A DNA stretch of 64,000 nucleotides from Haemonchus contortus. Taxonomy: Eukaryota > Nematoda > Chromadorea > Rhabditida > Trichostrongylidae. The number at the start of each line of letters is the position of its first letter. The first letter of the stretch is position 1. Below are positions 34,205 to 44,510 of the stretch, one piece after another. Location: NCBI GenBank assembly GCA_000469685.2, contig LS997565.1, forward strand, positions 12,763,505-12,827,504, in the 5' to 3' direction. The position numbers and the translations under genes were made by a program. The notes under the pieces are model-generated. The model did not search any database, was not told the origin of the DNA, and was given only the letters and a program-made list of their open reading frames with translations.

Positions 34205-34815
34205 TGTCGCCACGAATCGCATTCTCAAATATAGGAGACTCTCCGGCGCGTGTCGCGTACGCGGCTCTGTTCTACAATTTTCTGGCATGGTCCCCAAAGG
34301 CTAAAACATGTTTTTTGTTTTTCTTGAAAGAAACATGTTTTGGTCTACTCCACTGCTGGAATCCTGTACAAAATCTCGTTTCATACGAGGATTTAAAAAT
34401 ACCATTTCACGGCATTGGGGTAAAACGAAGTAAAACAACCACACTCTGCCCCACCCAGGGGACTGCTGAAGGTGTCTATAAGAGTGAAGAGCTTAGGAAG
34501 ATAAACAAACTTCTAAGCAAATCAACCTATTAACACCATAAATAAAACATTGAGAAATAATCGTTAGAGATTCACAACTGAATAATCAATACTTGTTAGA
34601 GTATTGATTATTGAGTCAATCCTTGTTACTTGTACTTGTCAGAGGTTCGTAATCAATACTCAGAATAAATACTTACACATGTATCATTGAAGCAAACAGT
34701 AGTGGAGTAAGTTCACTCGAGGAGTATCTACTACCTAATATCTACAATTGATGAGAGTTGACCGAGAGCCGCGCACGCGACACGCGCCGGAGGGTCCCTC
34801 AAATGCGATTTTCGC
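34205..34815. repeat. Inverted repeat pair, about 80-bp arms
   Basis: CTCCGGCGCGTGTCGCGTAC at 34237-34256 returns in reverse complement at 34764-34786 (GCACGCGACACGCGCCGGAG). The match extends to CGCATTCTCAAAT / ATTTGCGATTTTC-like flanks. It is a probable remnant of a roughly 600-bp DNA element; no target duplication was recognised. Confidence 0.4.
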
Positions 34816-35276
34816 CACGTTGAGTACGTAACACCTCCTGTCCTTGCAGCCAGCTACCGCAGTGGTCAGATGGTTAGAATGTCCTAACCTGTTTACTGAG
34901 CATTCGCAGGTAAACTCGACCTCTTCAGGTGCGGTGGGGATCAGGAATACAAACACGGGACTGCGCATGGCTCTGTCGTCGATGCAAACCTTCTTAATCA
35001 GAGCCACGCAAAGTCATGACAAACGCTAATACGATTACAAACGGAGGTTGAATGTGGGGCGCTCCCCAGAAAGGAATGATGCAGAAGAAGTTATCTTCTG
35101 GTATTAACGAAGTACTTGAAAGAACGAACCACTCAAATTGATGACTAAATGGTTCCTAGTAAAAAAATTACCATCATCTTCAGATTACATACAATCGAAA
35201 TCTGATCAAAGCGTCTATTTACTGAAAAAGACAAGAAATTTGATGGCCTATTTCAGACGTCATCCCCAGCCGGTTA

Positions 35277-38200
35277 GTGACGAGGCTACGTAGGGCGTCC
35301 CCAGGTGGCGGATAGGGGAGTTAATCGCCGACCAAAAGTCACCAGTACTTGCCCAGAGACGCAGGTGGATTCAGGGGATGGACTCCTTGATTCTGCTGTG
35401 CTGGGTCGATATACCCTCTGTTCCTCGCAGGCGATCCACGCATACGTGTGTGGAGAGTCTGTGGGTGCAGTTGGTATCCTGCCCATCGACTCGGCCAAAA
35501 GCTTGCATTCGAGTGACGAACAAGTCACACTGGGAAGGATCTGGGAGGCGATTCGGGGCCGCCTCCAAAAACAAAGCCCCTTGTCCACACCCCCCCCCCC
35601 CACGTCAGAGCCTGGCAAGCTACACGATGGGTTTTTCTTTCACCGCCAGAAACAGTAATAAAAATGGGCCTCATTCCCCTGAACCTGAGGGAGCCCCCAA
35701 TACGGCAGCGTTGGGTAGGACCGCTCGGGAGAGGCTGCTAAAATCTCAGGGCCAAAACAGGCTGCCCAAAAGGAGAAGGACTAAGATGGCGATCTGTACT
35801 TTCAACGCACGGACGCTTGCATCGGAAGCGTGTATAGAAGACCTGATGATGCAAGCTAGGAAGATCAAGTACGACGTCATCGGACTGACCGAGACGAGAA
35901 GGCATCGCCCGCTGCACGCTGTATTTGAGACTGGAGAAGAACTGTTCCTCGGAACATGCGACAGTAAAGGCGTCGGCGGCGTAGGTGTCCTCGTCAACAC
36001 GCACTTGGCCATGAACATCGATTCGTACGAAAGCTTAACAACCCGAATCGGACGTTTGCGATTAAGAAGGTGTGGCTCAATCCCAGCTCTAACCATCTTC
36101 GTTGCTTACGTACCAACATCGAGCTACGAAGAAGAGGAGTTGGAAGCGTTTTATATGGATCTGGAGAGGCTCTACAGAGAAGACCACACTTTTTTCAAGG
36201 TCATCGTCGGTGATTTTAACGCTAAGATTGGCTCCACAAGAACGGCTGAAGAGCTCCACATCGGGATTCACGAAATGGAATGGAATGAGCAGGGTGAAAG
36301 GCTGTCCGAGGTCATCGCGTCGACCCACACTATCCATGGTAACTCGCACTTCCAGAAGCCCTCTAATTTAAGATGGACATGGGAGTCACCTGGTGGACAC
36401 AACCGGCTCGTCGAACATCTTCACGATAGCGCTAGAAAAGCTGAGAGTCCCCAAGTAGCCAAGAGACGACTCTCTTCGAAGACTCTCGAGCTGATACGCC
36501 AGCGTGGAATCGCGCGAGCTACAGGCAATTATCAACAAACGTCCGAACTTGCGAAGCATTACAGAGAAGCGATAAAGGAAGATCTGAAAGAGAGAAGAGC
36601 AGCAGTCATGGACGAAGCCGCCGAGGCCGGAAGGAGCATTCGCAAAGCCCGACGGAGCTTCGCCAACTACAAGACCAAGATGACCTCCCTTCGTCGTCCT
36701 GACGGAACCGTTACTGCATCCCGGAGGGCAATGGAGAAGGTCATCTACGACTTCTACTCGGATCTCTTCGACAGCCACGTCTACCTGCCTACTCACCATC
36801 TCAGGCAAGACGAATATATCGCTCCTTCGGTTCTCCCTTCCGAAATACGACATGCCATCAAGTCGATGAAGAACTGTACAGCGCCCGGTCCCGATAGGAT
36901 CAAACCAGAACATCTGAAGAGTATACCACAAGTCATCATCAAAACTCTGGCTAGGCTCTTCACGCGGTACCTGTCGGAATGCAAAGTACCCACGTCGTGG
37001 AAAACTAGCAAGACTGTATTGCTGTACAAAAAGGGAGATCCAGACGATATTGGCAATTGTCGCCCAATCTGCCTGCTGTCCGTAATCTACACGCTTTTCA
37101 CTCGTGTCATCCTAAACAGGATTGGCAGAATATTAGATGAAGGACAGCCATGCGAGCAAGCAGGGTTTCGGAAAGGGTTCAGTACAATCGATCATATCCA
37201 CACCCTAACAAGGCTCATTGAAGTATCGCGAGAGTACAAAATGCCGCTATGTCTTACGTTCATCGATTTGAAGAAAGCCTTTGACACTGTCGAGACAGAA
37301 GCGGTAATCGAAGCCCTGGGCAACCAGGGTGTTCCTACTCAATATATAAGGATGCTTCGTGAGCTCTACGACAACTTTACGACCAGGATTTCACCATTCT
37401 ACAAGGAAGTCATTATCAACGTGAAGAGAGGTGTCCGGCAGGGCGATACCATATCGCCCAAACTTTTCAGTGCCGCTCTCGAGAATATCATGCGTCATTT
37501 GGAATGGGAAGACTTGGGAGTGAAGGTCGACGGCCGCTATCTACATCACCTCCGCTTTGCAGACGACATCGTTCTCATAACACCGAACATCGAGCAGGCG
37601 GAACGAATGCTGGCCGAGTTTGACAATGCTTGTGGAAAGATCGGATTGAGACTGAACTTAACGAAGACGATGTTCATGAAAAACGGTTTGGTACCTGATG
37701 CTCCCTTCACGCTAAACGGAAAGAATATCTCCGAATGCTCTAGCTATGTGTATCTAGGTCGGGAAGTCAACATGATGAACGACCTAGCTTCGGAGCTGTG
37801 CAGAAGGAAACGCGCTGCGTGGGAAGCATTTAAGAATATCGAGGGAGTAGTGAAGAAGACAAAGAACATCCGGCTCCGCGCTCACCTTTTCGACACTGCT
37901 GTTCTTCCTGCTTTGACGTACGCCTCAGAGACTTGGACTCTACGAAAGCAGGATGAGCATGCTGTCAGCGTTGCTCAACGCGCTTTGGAAAGGACGATGA
38001 TCAGAATTTCCCTGTACACGCAAGTGCAGAAGGGAATCCGGAGTTCCGAGCTCCGTCAACGAACGAAGATCAGGGATGCCGTTGACCACGCCAAGAAATC
38101 GAAGATCAGGTGGGCCGGACACGTTATGCGATATAGTGATGACCGTTGGACCAGGGCGGTTACTGACTGGATCCCTCGAGACATCAAACGAACTCCAGGA

Positions 38201-38382
38201 AGGCCGCCAACGAGATGGTCAGACTTCTTCACGAAAGCTCTGAACGAAAGGAATGTTGATCCTCGTGTCCCTGGAGCGATTCATTGGACCACTCTGGCTC
38301 GTAACAGGGACGAATGGAGACGTTACTGGCGCCCGCTCGAGGAAGTCGATGATCAACGGGACGACAGGTGATACAGGTGATT
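35277..38382 (+). mobile_element. RTE-type non-LTR retrotransposon, most intact copy
   Basis: It spans 5' UTR (from about 35277, homologous to the fragment at 11.57 kb), one long frame, and a short 3' end (GACAGGTGATACAGGTGAT). The last common block with the minus-strand copy ends at about 38382, after which the flanks differ. There is no long poly-A, as usual for RTE elements, which end in short simple repeats. No clear target duplication was found. Confidence 0.88.
35786..38371 (+). CDS. RTE endonuclease-reverse transcriptase, 861 aa from likely start
   Basis: The frame is open from 35378, but homology to the family and the motif order favour the ATG at 35786 ([13 protein letters not shown]). 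Endonuclease residues about 1-200 include N in TFNARTL, E in LTETRRH and VGDFNAK. The reverse transcriptase at about 350-640 includes [48 protein letters not shown] and FADD at 591-594. The C-terminal region has [11 protein letters not shown] and [13 protein letters not shown]. Around residue 202 the frame jumps from WTWESPGG straight to NRLVEHLHD. Relative to the copy at 1.9-4.4 kb, about 250 bp are missing, including the catalytic SDH motif. The protein therefore lacks a complete endonuclease although its frame is open. It would act in the nucleus in target-primed reverse transcription. Confidence 0.9.
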   Translation: MAICTFNARTLASEACIEDLMMQARKIKYDVIGLTETRRHRPLHAVFETGEELFLGTCDSKGVGGVGVLVNTHLAMNIDSYESLTTRIGRLRLRRCGSIPALTIFVAYVPTSSYEEEELEAFYMDLERLYREDHTFFKVIVGDFNAKIGSTRTAEELHIGIHEMEWNEQGERLSEVIASTHTIHGNSHFQKPSNLRWTWESPGGHNRLVEHLHDSARKAESPQVAKRRLSSKTLELIRQRGIARATGNYQQTSELAKHYREAIKEDLKERRAAVMDEAAEAGRSIRKARRSFANYKTKMTSLRRPDGTVTASRRAMEKVIYDFYSDLFDSHVYLPTHHLRQDEYIAPSVLPSEIRHAIKSMKNCTAPGPDRIKPEHLKSIPQVIIKTLARLFTRYLSECKVPTSWKTSKTVLLYKKGDPDDIGNCRPICLLSVIYTLFTRVILNRIGRILDEGQPCEQAGFRKGFSTIDHIHTLTRLIEVSREYKMPLCLTFIDLKKAFDTVETEAVIEALGNQGVPTQYIRMLRELYDNFTTRISPFYKEVIINVKRGVRQGDTISPKLFSAALENIMRHLEWEDLGVKVDGRYLHHLRFADDIVLITPNIEQAERMLAEFDNACGKIGLRLNLTKTMFMKNGLVPDAPFTLNGKNISECSSYVYLGREVNMMNDLASELCRRKRAAWEAFKNIEGVVKKTKNIRLRAHLFDTAVLPALTYASETWTLRKQDEHAVSVAQRALERTMIRISLYTQVQKGIRSSELRQRTKIRDAVDHAKKSKIRWAGHVMRYSDDRWTRAVTDWIPRDIKRTPGRPPTRWSDFFTKALNERNVDPRVPGAIHWTTLARNRDEWRRYWRPLEEVDDQRDDR

Positions 38383-38629
38383 TCAGACGTGCCGGTGGCC
38401 CTATAAACAAGGATAACATCCTTGGCGTCAATCTATCCCGTTTTTGGGGTGTACCTCATATTCGACATCTATTCAGGCAGTAGCAGCGGTTCGAATGCGT
38501 GTTCCACTTACACAGTGACTGCAGTAGCTAGCCGATGTGGATTCAGAACTTTTGTTCTCCCGAACGAGTCTGTTAACAATCAACCGACCACGGCGAGACG
38601 AAAGACGAAAGTTGCTTGGCTAAGGCGAG

Positions 38630-38700
38630 CATTGATCCGGGATTCAAACCGCGGACCAGTCGTGTGTGAAAGTGCGCCACGTCTCACCACACCAGTTACC
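38630..38700 (-). repeat. SINE head fragment
   Basis: On the minus strand: CTGGTGTGGTGAGACGTGGC, GCACTTTCACACACG, then B box CGGTTTGAATCCCGG. It adjoins the 3' flank of the RTE copy. Confidence 0.4.
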
Positions 38701-39723
38701 TCACAGCGAAAATATTCTCCAAATTTCTTCTAAAAAAGTTCTTGATGTCAGACTAAAATGACTCACACTTAAAAGCGACCAAGGTTGCTCTCCATTTAAG
38801 TATTTTTATTACTGCATTGAAAACCAATCGCGATCACTTCATTGAAGGCCCTTCTTAAGCAACCCTTCAGAAAGAGAATCATTTTCTGACATACCTGTCA
38901 CCACCAATGAAATCATTATTGCGGTCAGTCTTCCAGAGGAGGCGTCCCTAAACGATAAGAGAAAAAAGTGGATACTCAATTATAACCGTCAAAAATAAGC
39001 ATCTGCTTCTCGCAAGTGAAAGTAAAAAGGCCGCGTGCTTGTATGCTCGATCAGCGTGTCGTGCTTGCCGCACACGCCGCAAAATTTCAACGTAGTTGGA
39101 GCGCGTGATGTATGTACATACCAGATCAAAATGCTTACATCAACGGGCGATACGGTAGTTTCGAATTGTTGCTGTGAGACTGATAAAGAATATTTGCTGC
39201 ATATGTACACGTAACCGCAATGAGAATAGGGAGAAAAATTCAGCCATAAGTTTCGCATAGTGTGGAATGGTTGCAGCTTTGCAACGATACGGAAGGGAAA
39301 AATAACCCGGGAGGACCTAATCATGCACGCACGCCAAGTGCTAGAAGTCTCCAACCAATGGATAGTTGCCCAACCTCATACTAATGGTTTTCTTCGAATT
39401 TGGATCCTATTTCCAAATCTAGTTATTAAAGGCAAGAGATTGCAACATAATAACAAATACCTCTTTGCTTTTCATGTTCACAGGAGCCTTCAATACATTT
39501 ACTTGAGTGACATATCCGTGTTTATCAATGGTCACGATGGAACACAGCGGGATATGAAAGTCGACTTTTTCCTAGAAAAATTTTTTTGTATTCATTTATT
39601 CTGGTCTATATTTCTTAACAGATGGCTTCGCTCTGTAAATCATTAATTTTGCGCTTGAAGAACAGTTTACGATACAAATGGTTTCTGAAATTTCCCCCAG
39701 GATCAATCTGTGGTTCACTTGTA

Positions 39724-41276
39724 TACTACACTGCGTTGCCAAATGATACAGCCACCCCTAACTTCCTCAAAAACTCACAGTATTTGATGTTTATGAAAAA
39801 CTGTCTAAGTGAAAATGTGTCAAATTCGAATTGCAATTTGTACATTATCACCAAATTCCAGCTCGATAACACAAACATTTTTTTGGTCAATTTTTCAGTA
39901 AAGAGTGCTTTTCCAACGTCGCCGAATGATACAACCACTTCATGTCTTCGTGTAGTTTTATAGTTCAACGCAACGAAATTGCTTCAATTATGTAATGTTC
40001 TTCATTTTCAGGCAATGGAAAGAGAAATTTGCTTTTGGAATTCGAATAAGGTCGAATCCTCGCGAAAAAGGAGCAGGGACTGTCAAATCGTAGAATTGAA
40101 GATTTGGGTCGATTTCACGCAGTTTTGGATAATTTCGTCAAAGTCCTGAGGCCTATGATAAACCTGAAGAAGCACTAGAGGTCCTTCACTGCTTTCCGAC
40201 AGAGATGAGCGCGCACTTTGAGGGAAGCGTCGAATTCCACCAAGCCTGTATGGAAATCCGGTCGTTTCTGTCTCAAAAAGCACTGTTTGGAAGGTGATCA
40301 GAAAGTCCAAGCTCATTTTCTAACGGAAAATGCATAAGGCGTCCTTCATGACAAAAAGACATCGAGGAAATCTGGTCGCATTCGTCAGACGGTGCAGCCG
40401 AACCGAGTGGAATAGGGTGTTCTTCATGTGCTGACATTTTGCCTTCTCTTGAAAATTTTTCTTCTTCAAGTTGGTTTCTCGATGAAAAGAAGTTCAATCG
40501 TGATAGTCCAGACGGGAACCGATTTCACAGGCACGATCTGAGAAAAAAGAAACTTCAGTTTTCTAGTCGCAACTTCAAGGGATGAGAGTAATGGTCTGGG
40601 CCGCAATTTCATCGAATAGGTTTACCCGTTTATGATTAGTATCGAAGGAGATGAGCTCATTCTCTTGTCGAACTGTTATGCGCCGTGCACTTATCCCTTC
40701 TTGGCGTCAGAACATGCACCAAAACTTGTTTTTATGCAAGATAACGCTCCAATTCACGTCAGCATGAGCTTGGTTCTCTCGGCACTTCTGCCCTGATCGG
40801 CGAACAGCTCCGGTTTGAATTCGATGAAAAATGTAAGGGGCTACATGGTGCGGAAGATTTACGCCCAAAATAAGCAACTCCGAGGCGTCAAGGAGTTGAA
40901 AAAAGCGATAATCGAAGCATGGCACCAAAACGCCCAGGAGCTGACCGATAATTTTTTATTCGAGCCTAGACCACCGCATTGTCAAAGTAATTCGAAAGAA
41001 TGGTGGGTCTGCTGATTTCTGACTTTGCAACTTTCTTTCCTTGTTGTATGTTTGTTGTTAGTGGCTATATCATTTGGCGACGTTGGAAAAGCACCCTTTA
41101 TTGAAAAATTGACAAAAAAATGTTTGTGTTTTTGAGCTGGAATTTGGTGATCATGTGCGAATTGCAATTCAAATTTGACCCATTTTTACTTGGGCAGTTT
41201 TTCAGAAACATCGTATACAGTGAGTTTTTGAGAAAATCAGAGGTGGCTGTATCATTTGACGACGCGTCTATATAGA
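39724..41276 (+). mobile_element. Tc1-like transposon with about 217-bp inverted repeats (IR/DR type)
   Basis: The left arm, about 39724-39940, returns in reverse complement at about 41060-41276. Each arm has a related site at both its outer and inner end: GCCAAATGATACAGCCAC (outer left, 39737) and TCGCCGAATGATACAACCAC (inner left, 39919), with matching sites in the right arm. This direct-repeat-within-inverted-repeat plan is known from Sleeping Beauty and Tc3-type elements, where both sites bind transposase. The centre holds a decayed transposase. Borders are accurate to a few bases; a TA duplication is plausible but not certain. Confidence 0.75.
40575..41012 (+). pseudogene. Tc1-like transposase, decayed
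   Basis: In shifting frames the plus strand reads VMVWAAISSN, then PFLASEHAPKLVFMQDNAPI (second catalytic Asp block), then SMKNVRGYMVRKIYA (the 'PIENVWGYLVRKVY' block), then VKELKKAIIEAWHQN. The third catalytic residue block (SPDLNP) is scrambled to ANSSGLNS. Stops interrupt the frame. It lies between the long inverted repeats and in the expected orientation. Confidence 0.7.
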
Positions 41277-41722
41277 GTGACATAAGGTCTCAAAGGTTGT
41301 ATCGGTCGTGTCTGTCTATTTCTGGGTAGTGCCTGTTCATGCATGACTGAATGGGCAAGATTGACCGTGACAAGCCTTTCAGATACGTTCTAGCATTGAA
41401 AAAAAACGATAATAGTGGTGAGGGGTTGATTAGTGAAGGATCCGAGTTTTTTTTTAGCTGGAGCTAATTGAGTGTCACTTGCCAATGACAGTCTCTCTTC
41501 CTTTGGTTCTGGTAATGGATCTGCTTGACGAATCTGCACATTCCACTCGAGAAACAATCTCCTGAAATTTCACGCCATTACCCAGGCGGTTACGGACACA
41601 ACCCAATCCATGTCAGTATGGGAATTTTTCCTAGAGCTTTAATTTCCTCATGGCTAGAGAGAGTCGAGTTGCCCTGCTTATTCCCGCTGACGTCAAGAAT
41701 TTTTGACAGGGGATCGTATCTA

Positions 41723-42247
41723 CAGTAGCGATCAAAAGTCTTCGGTGAAATGCTTTGACGCTTTTTCGTTCATAACTTTATTGTTAGTAGACCAAATCGC
41801 GCAAATTTTGGATATGTATCACTAGAACATATATCGCCTTACCCAACACTGTTTGACTGCAAAGCTGCAATATCCACAGTTAGAGCTAGATGTTTGTTGC
41901 AGTAGCAGATTTTGATGAAACTAAAGTTGTTGACGACTGCACTTATTCGCACCTTATGTGCATTTTTCTCATCTATTGTGTTAGGCGTCACCGCTCGTAC
42001 ACTTTAGACATGACAAAAAGGAAAGAGATTCCAGAAGGACGATCATCTGTATTTTCAGTCGATTTTGAGCTCATGACTTTGGAATATCTGGAACACGATC
42101 AGATAGCAGGTTAATAGTGGTAAATGTTCACAATACGCCCACGCTCCAAATATAGAAATTTCGCATGACTAGATTCAGTAGGAAAGAAGTTACGACTGAA
42201 AAGTACAGCTGAAGAACCATTTCACCGAAGACTTTTGAGCGCTACTG
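41723..42247. mobile_element. Tc1-type MITE, 525 bp, TA duplication
   Basis: It starts CAGTAGCGATCAAAAGTCTT and ends with the reverse complement of CAGTAGCGCTCAAAAGTCTT. The match continues (CGGTGAAATG) and weakens over about 90 bp. TA flanks both ends (41721-41722, 42248-42249). CAGT plus CAAAAG is the Tc1-type terminus. An open frame at 41890-42114 inside has no transposase motifs, so the element is non-autonomous. Confidence 0.75.
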
Positions 42248-42599
42248 TATATCAAAAGTGAAAGTAGGCTTCTTAGTTCATATTCCCTTCCTCATCGTGG
42301 CTACGTTACATTGCGGACAGAACGACGTTGCCAGTGTTAGTAATGCGAATTCAACTCAGGCTCTCTAGAAGAGTAACGTACCGTGTTTGTTCCCCGTGTA
42401 AGGTGTGGGGATCCATTTCGAGGACGTGCTGATTGTAGACTGCCTGAACTCCACAGTTTTTATGACAAGTGAAGAACTGACAAGCATATTTCTCTTGTTA
42501 TTCCTCTTCTTGGTAAGCAAAGAAGGCGCTATCATAGTTTAAATATAAAAGAAAAAATCAGGTTGAGTTAAAAGTTTTAGCGATTTTTTATTTTTATTT

Positions 42600-43290
42600 A
42601 GAGAGCTCTTATTTTCATTAAAAGAAGTTTTCAATCAGTAGTAGAGCCTCCGTTGGGGTACACAACATATGTCCTATGATGCGGGAGTTTTTCAATTCCT
42701 GAAGTCCAGAACTGCAGAGCCGCGGTTTAAAAAATCTAGAAATCTCAGTTATGAGCGATCATCAAATTCTATACCGCAAAGGTGTACTTCCGAGCAAGAA
42801 GTAGATGATATTTAGACGGAGCAAGATATGGCGTATAGAAGGGTGAGGTAGCACTTCCCACCATAGTTCAGCAATTTGATGAGACAGTTTCGCAAAGTCG
42901 AGCGCTGCCGTGAAGAAGACAAACATTCCCTCGCTGCGGACGCTTCCTTCGAAGAACGTTGGCCAAACGCTGTAGCTGAGAAGCGTATATCTCGGCGGTC
43001 ACCATTCAACCCTAAGGAAGTTATTCAATGAAAACATTCCCTGAGAACCAGCAAGAAGATTAACGCAGCAAAATCTTTCTCGGATGCAGTCCCGTTCGTC
43101 AGGACTTGGTTCGGTGGTTAAAAGGTGGTTCGTCACCCGTGGGTTGAGATACGATGTCTCTTCTGAGTGCACCACAGATATCTGTACAGCCGTCAATAAA
43201 TTATGCCCTGACGGAAATTCGTAGTAGACGATAGCTCTCATACAGCTGCGGGCGACGCTTGAAAATTGTAGTCGTATTTGCGACTGCAAG
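42600..43290 (-). pseudogene. Mariner-type transposase relic
   Basis: Minus-strand pieces in order: CMRAIVYYEFPSGHNLLTA (near 43245-43190, the 'IVYYELLPxGxTIN' block), then QIAELWWEVLPHP (near 42880-42845, 'ELGWEVLPHPPYSPDLAP'), then GIEKLPHHRTYVVYPNGG (near 42700-42640, C-terminal 'GIEKLPERWxKVVxxxGxY'). There are many frame breaks. No termini were identified. Confidence 0.65.
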
Positions 43291-43489
43291 GCATGCTTAT
43301 ATTTCCCCCTGAAGTACAGATTTGGGAACGGTGTACGATAATCTATTACCAAATCTTTCCGAGTGTTCTTGCGGAAGAATCTAGAAAAATATGGAAAGTC
43401 GATCAAAACTTTTGCTCAACCATCGATAGAAGCGGATCTTCTACTTTTTCACGCTGCAGGCATCTTCATTTCTTTGAGGTGCACAGGGA

Positions 43490-43690
43490 TGGAGGTAGTA
43501 CAGTAGCAAGGGGCGACGATCTCACACGCGCACAACACCCACACACGCAACACGCAGACACACATACACACGCATGGTCCGAAGATCAAACTCCGGTTAA
43601 TACACTATCAGGTCAACGAAGCCTTCGTTCGCTTCGAGGCTATTTAATCAGTATCAGACTCGCCTGGGAGGAAGAAGGCACCTGTACTTC
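43490..43690 (+). repeat. SINE copy, diverged
   Basis: GATGGAGGTAGTACAGTAGC and GGGGCGACGATCTCACACG form the head. GCATGGTCCGAAGATCAAAC is a weak B box. CAGACTCGCCTGGGAGGAAG is body sequence. Confidence 0.35.
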
Positions 43691-44003
43691 GATTCGGAAC
43701 AAATTTTGAAGACTTTAACCTTTATTCATCTTTATTTTAGTGATAATAAGCTGATTGAAGTGGAACTGTTATTGAATTTAACCTTGATGAAGCCTTTCTA
43801 GTATCGATGATATGAGCAACAAGACCGACATAAAAAACCCACGTAGCATGCCTCCACTTTGGTTTTTCCGCTGTTCCTAGCATTGAGATACGAATCAGTC
43901 CATTCTTTCAACATTATAGAGCGCAAACAAGTGGGCAAGTAGTCCTAAAACCAAGCGCTTAATATTCTTCTATTGATAATAGGATGAATTTCAGTAATGC
44001 CGC

Positions 44004-44510
44004 TTATCGTATCTGAAAGGCGTTGTAAGAAATTGTTTCTCTGTTGCTGTCAAAAAACAAAAAGCAAATCCACGGGTAACGGAGTTTCTTGCCTGCACGG
44101 CATGTTCAATTGTTACCGATAACGAAGATAGTGCTTCGAACGCCTAGTCAAAATCAGCAAATTTACCGGATAAGTTGAATTCCAGATGAGTAATGCTTTC
44201 GCTTTGCTGTTATTTCCTTTCTCTGCATCGATTTCTTTTTGCCGAAGAAGTTCGAGGACTTCGTCTCGAGAGAACGTTGTCACAGGATCAAATTTTGGCG
44301 CATAATTTGCAGGAGCGTATCTCATCAAAAACCACATGAAATTGCTGTACTTCTGTAACAAGTATACACTATTCGAACTATACGGAATAGGGTTTTACTT
44401 TGCTCGTTTCTCTTCTCAAACCATCAGTGGAAAAGCTCACCACAGGTGTAGTGAAAACAGATTGTATGAAGTTGCAAGTACTGTATAACACTGCAAATGC
44501 TAAGGCCAAA
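44004..44510 (-). CDS. 7TM gene: helix 7 and cytoplasmic tail exons
   Basis: Exons 44441-44510 (LALAFAVLYSTCNFIQSVF, hydrophobic helix 7) and 44167-44352 (KYSNFMWFLMRYAPANYAP, then SRDEVLELLRQKEIDAEKGN, ending WNSTYP) are joined phase 0. A last mini-exon at 44004-44012 after CTTTCAG would add IR-stop. The 70-base exon starts with one base that completes the two bases left by the helix-6 exon. The charged segment after the helix fits an intracellular tail. Confidence 0.5.

Noticed and set aside
35738..37056. Minus-strand frames of 86-181 residues opposite the RTE
   Set aside because: They are antisense shadows of the endonuclease-reverse transcriptase frame.
42999..43406. 135-residue minus frame taken at first for a gene
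   Set aside because: It contains the mariner block YYEFPSGHN and is part of a broken transposase relic.
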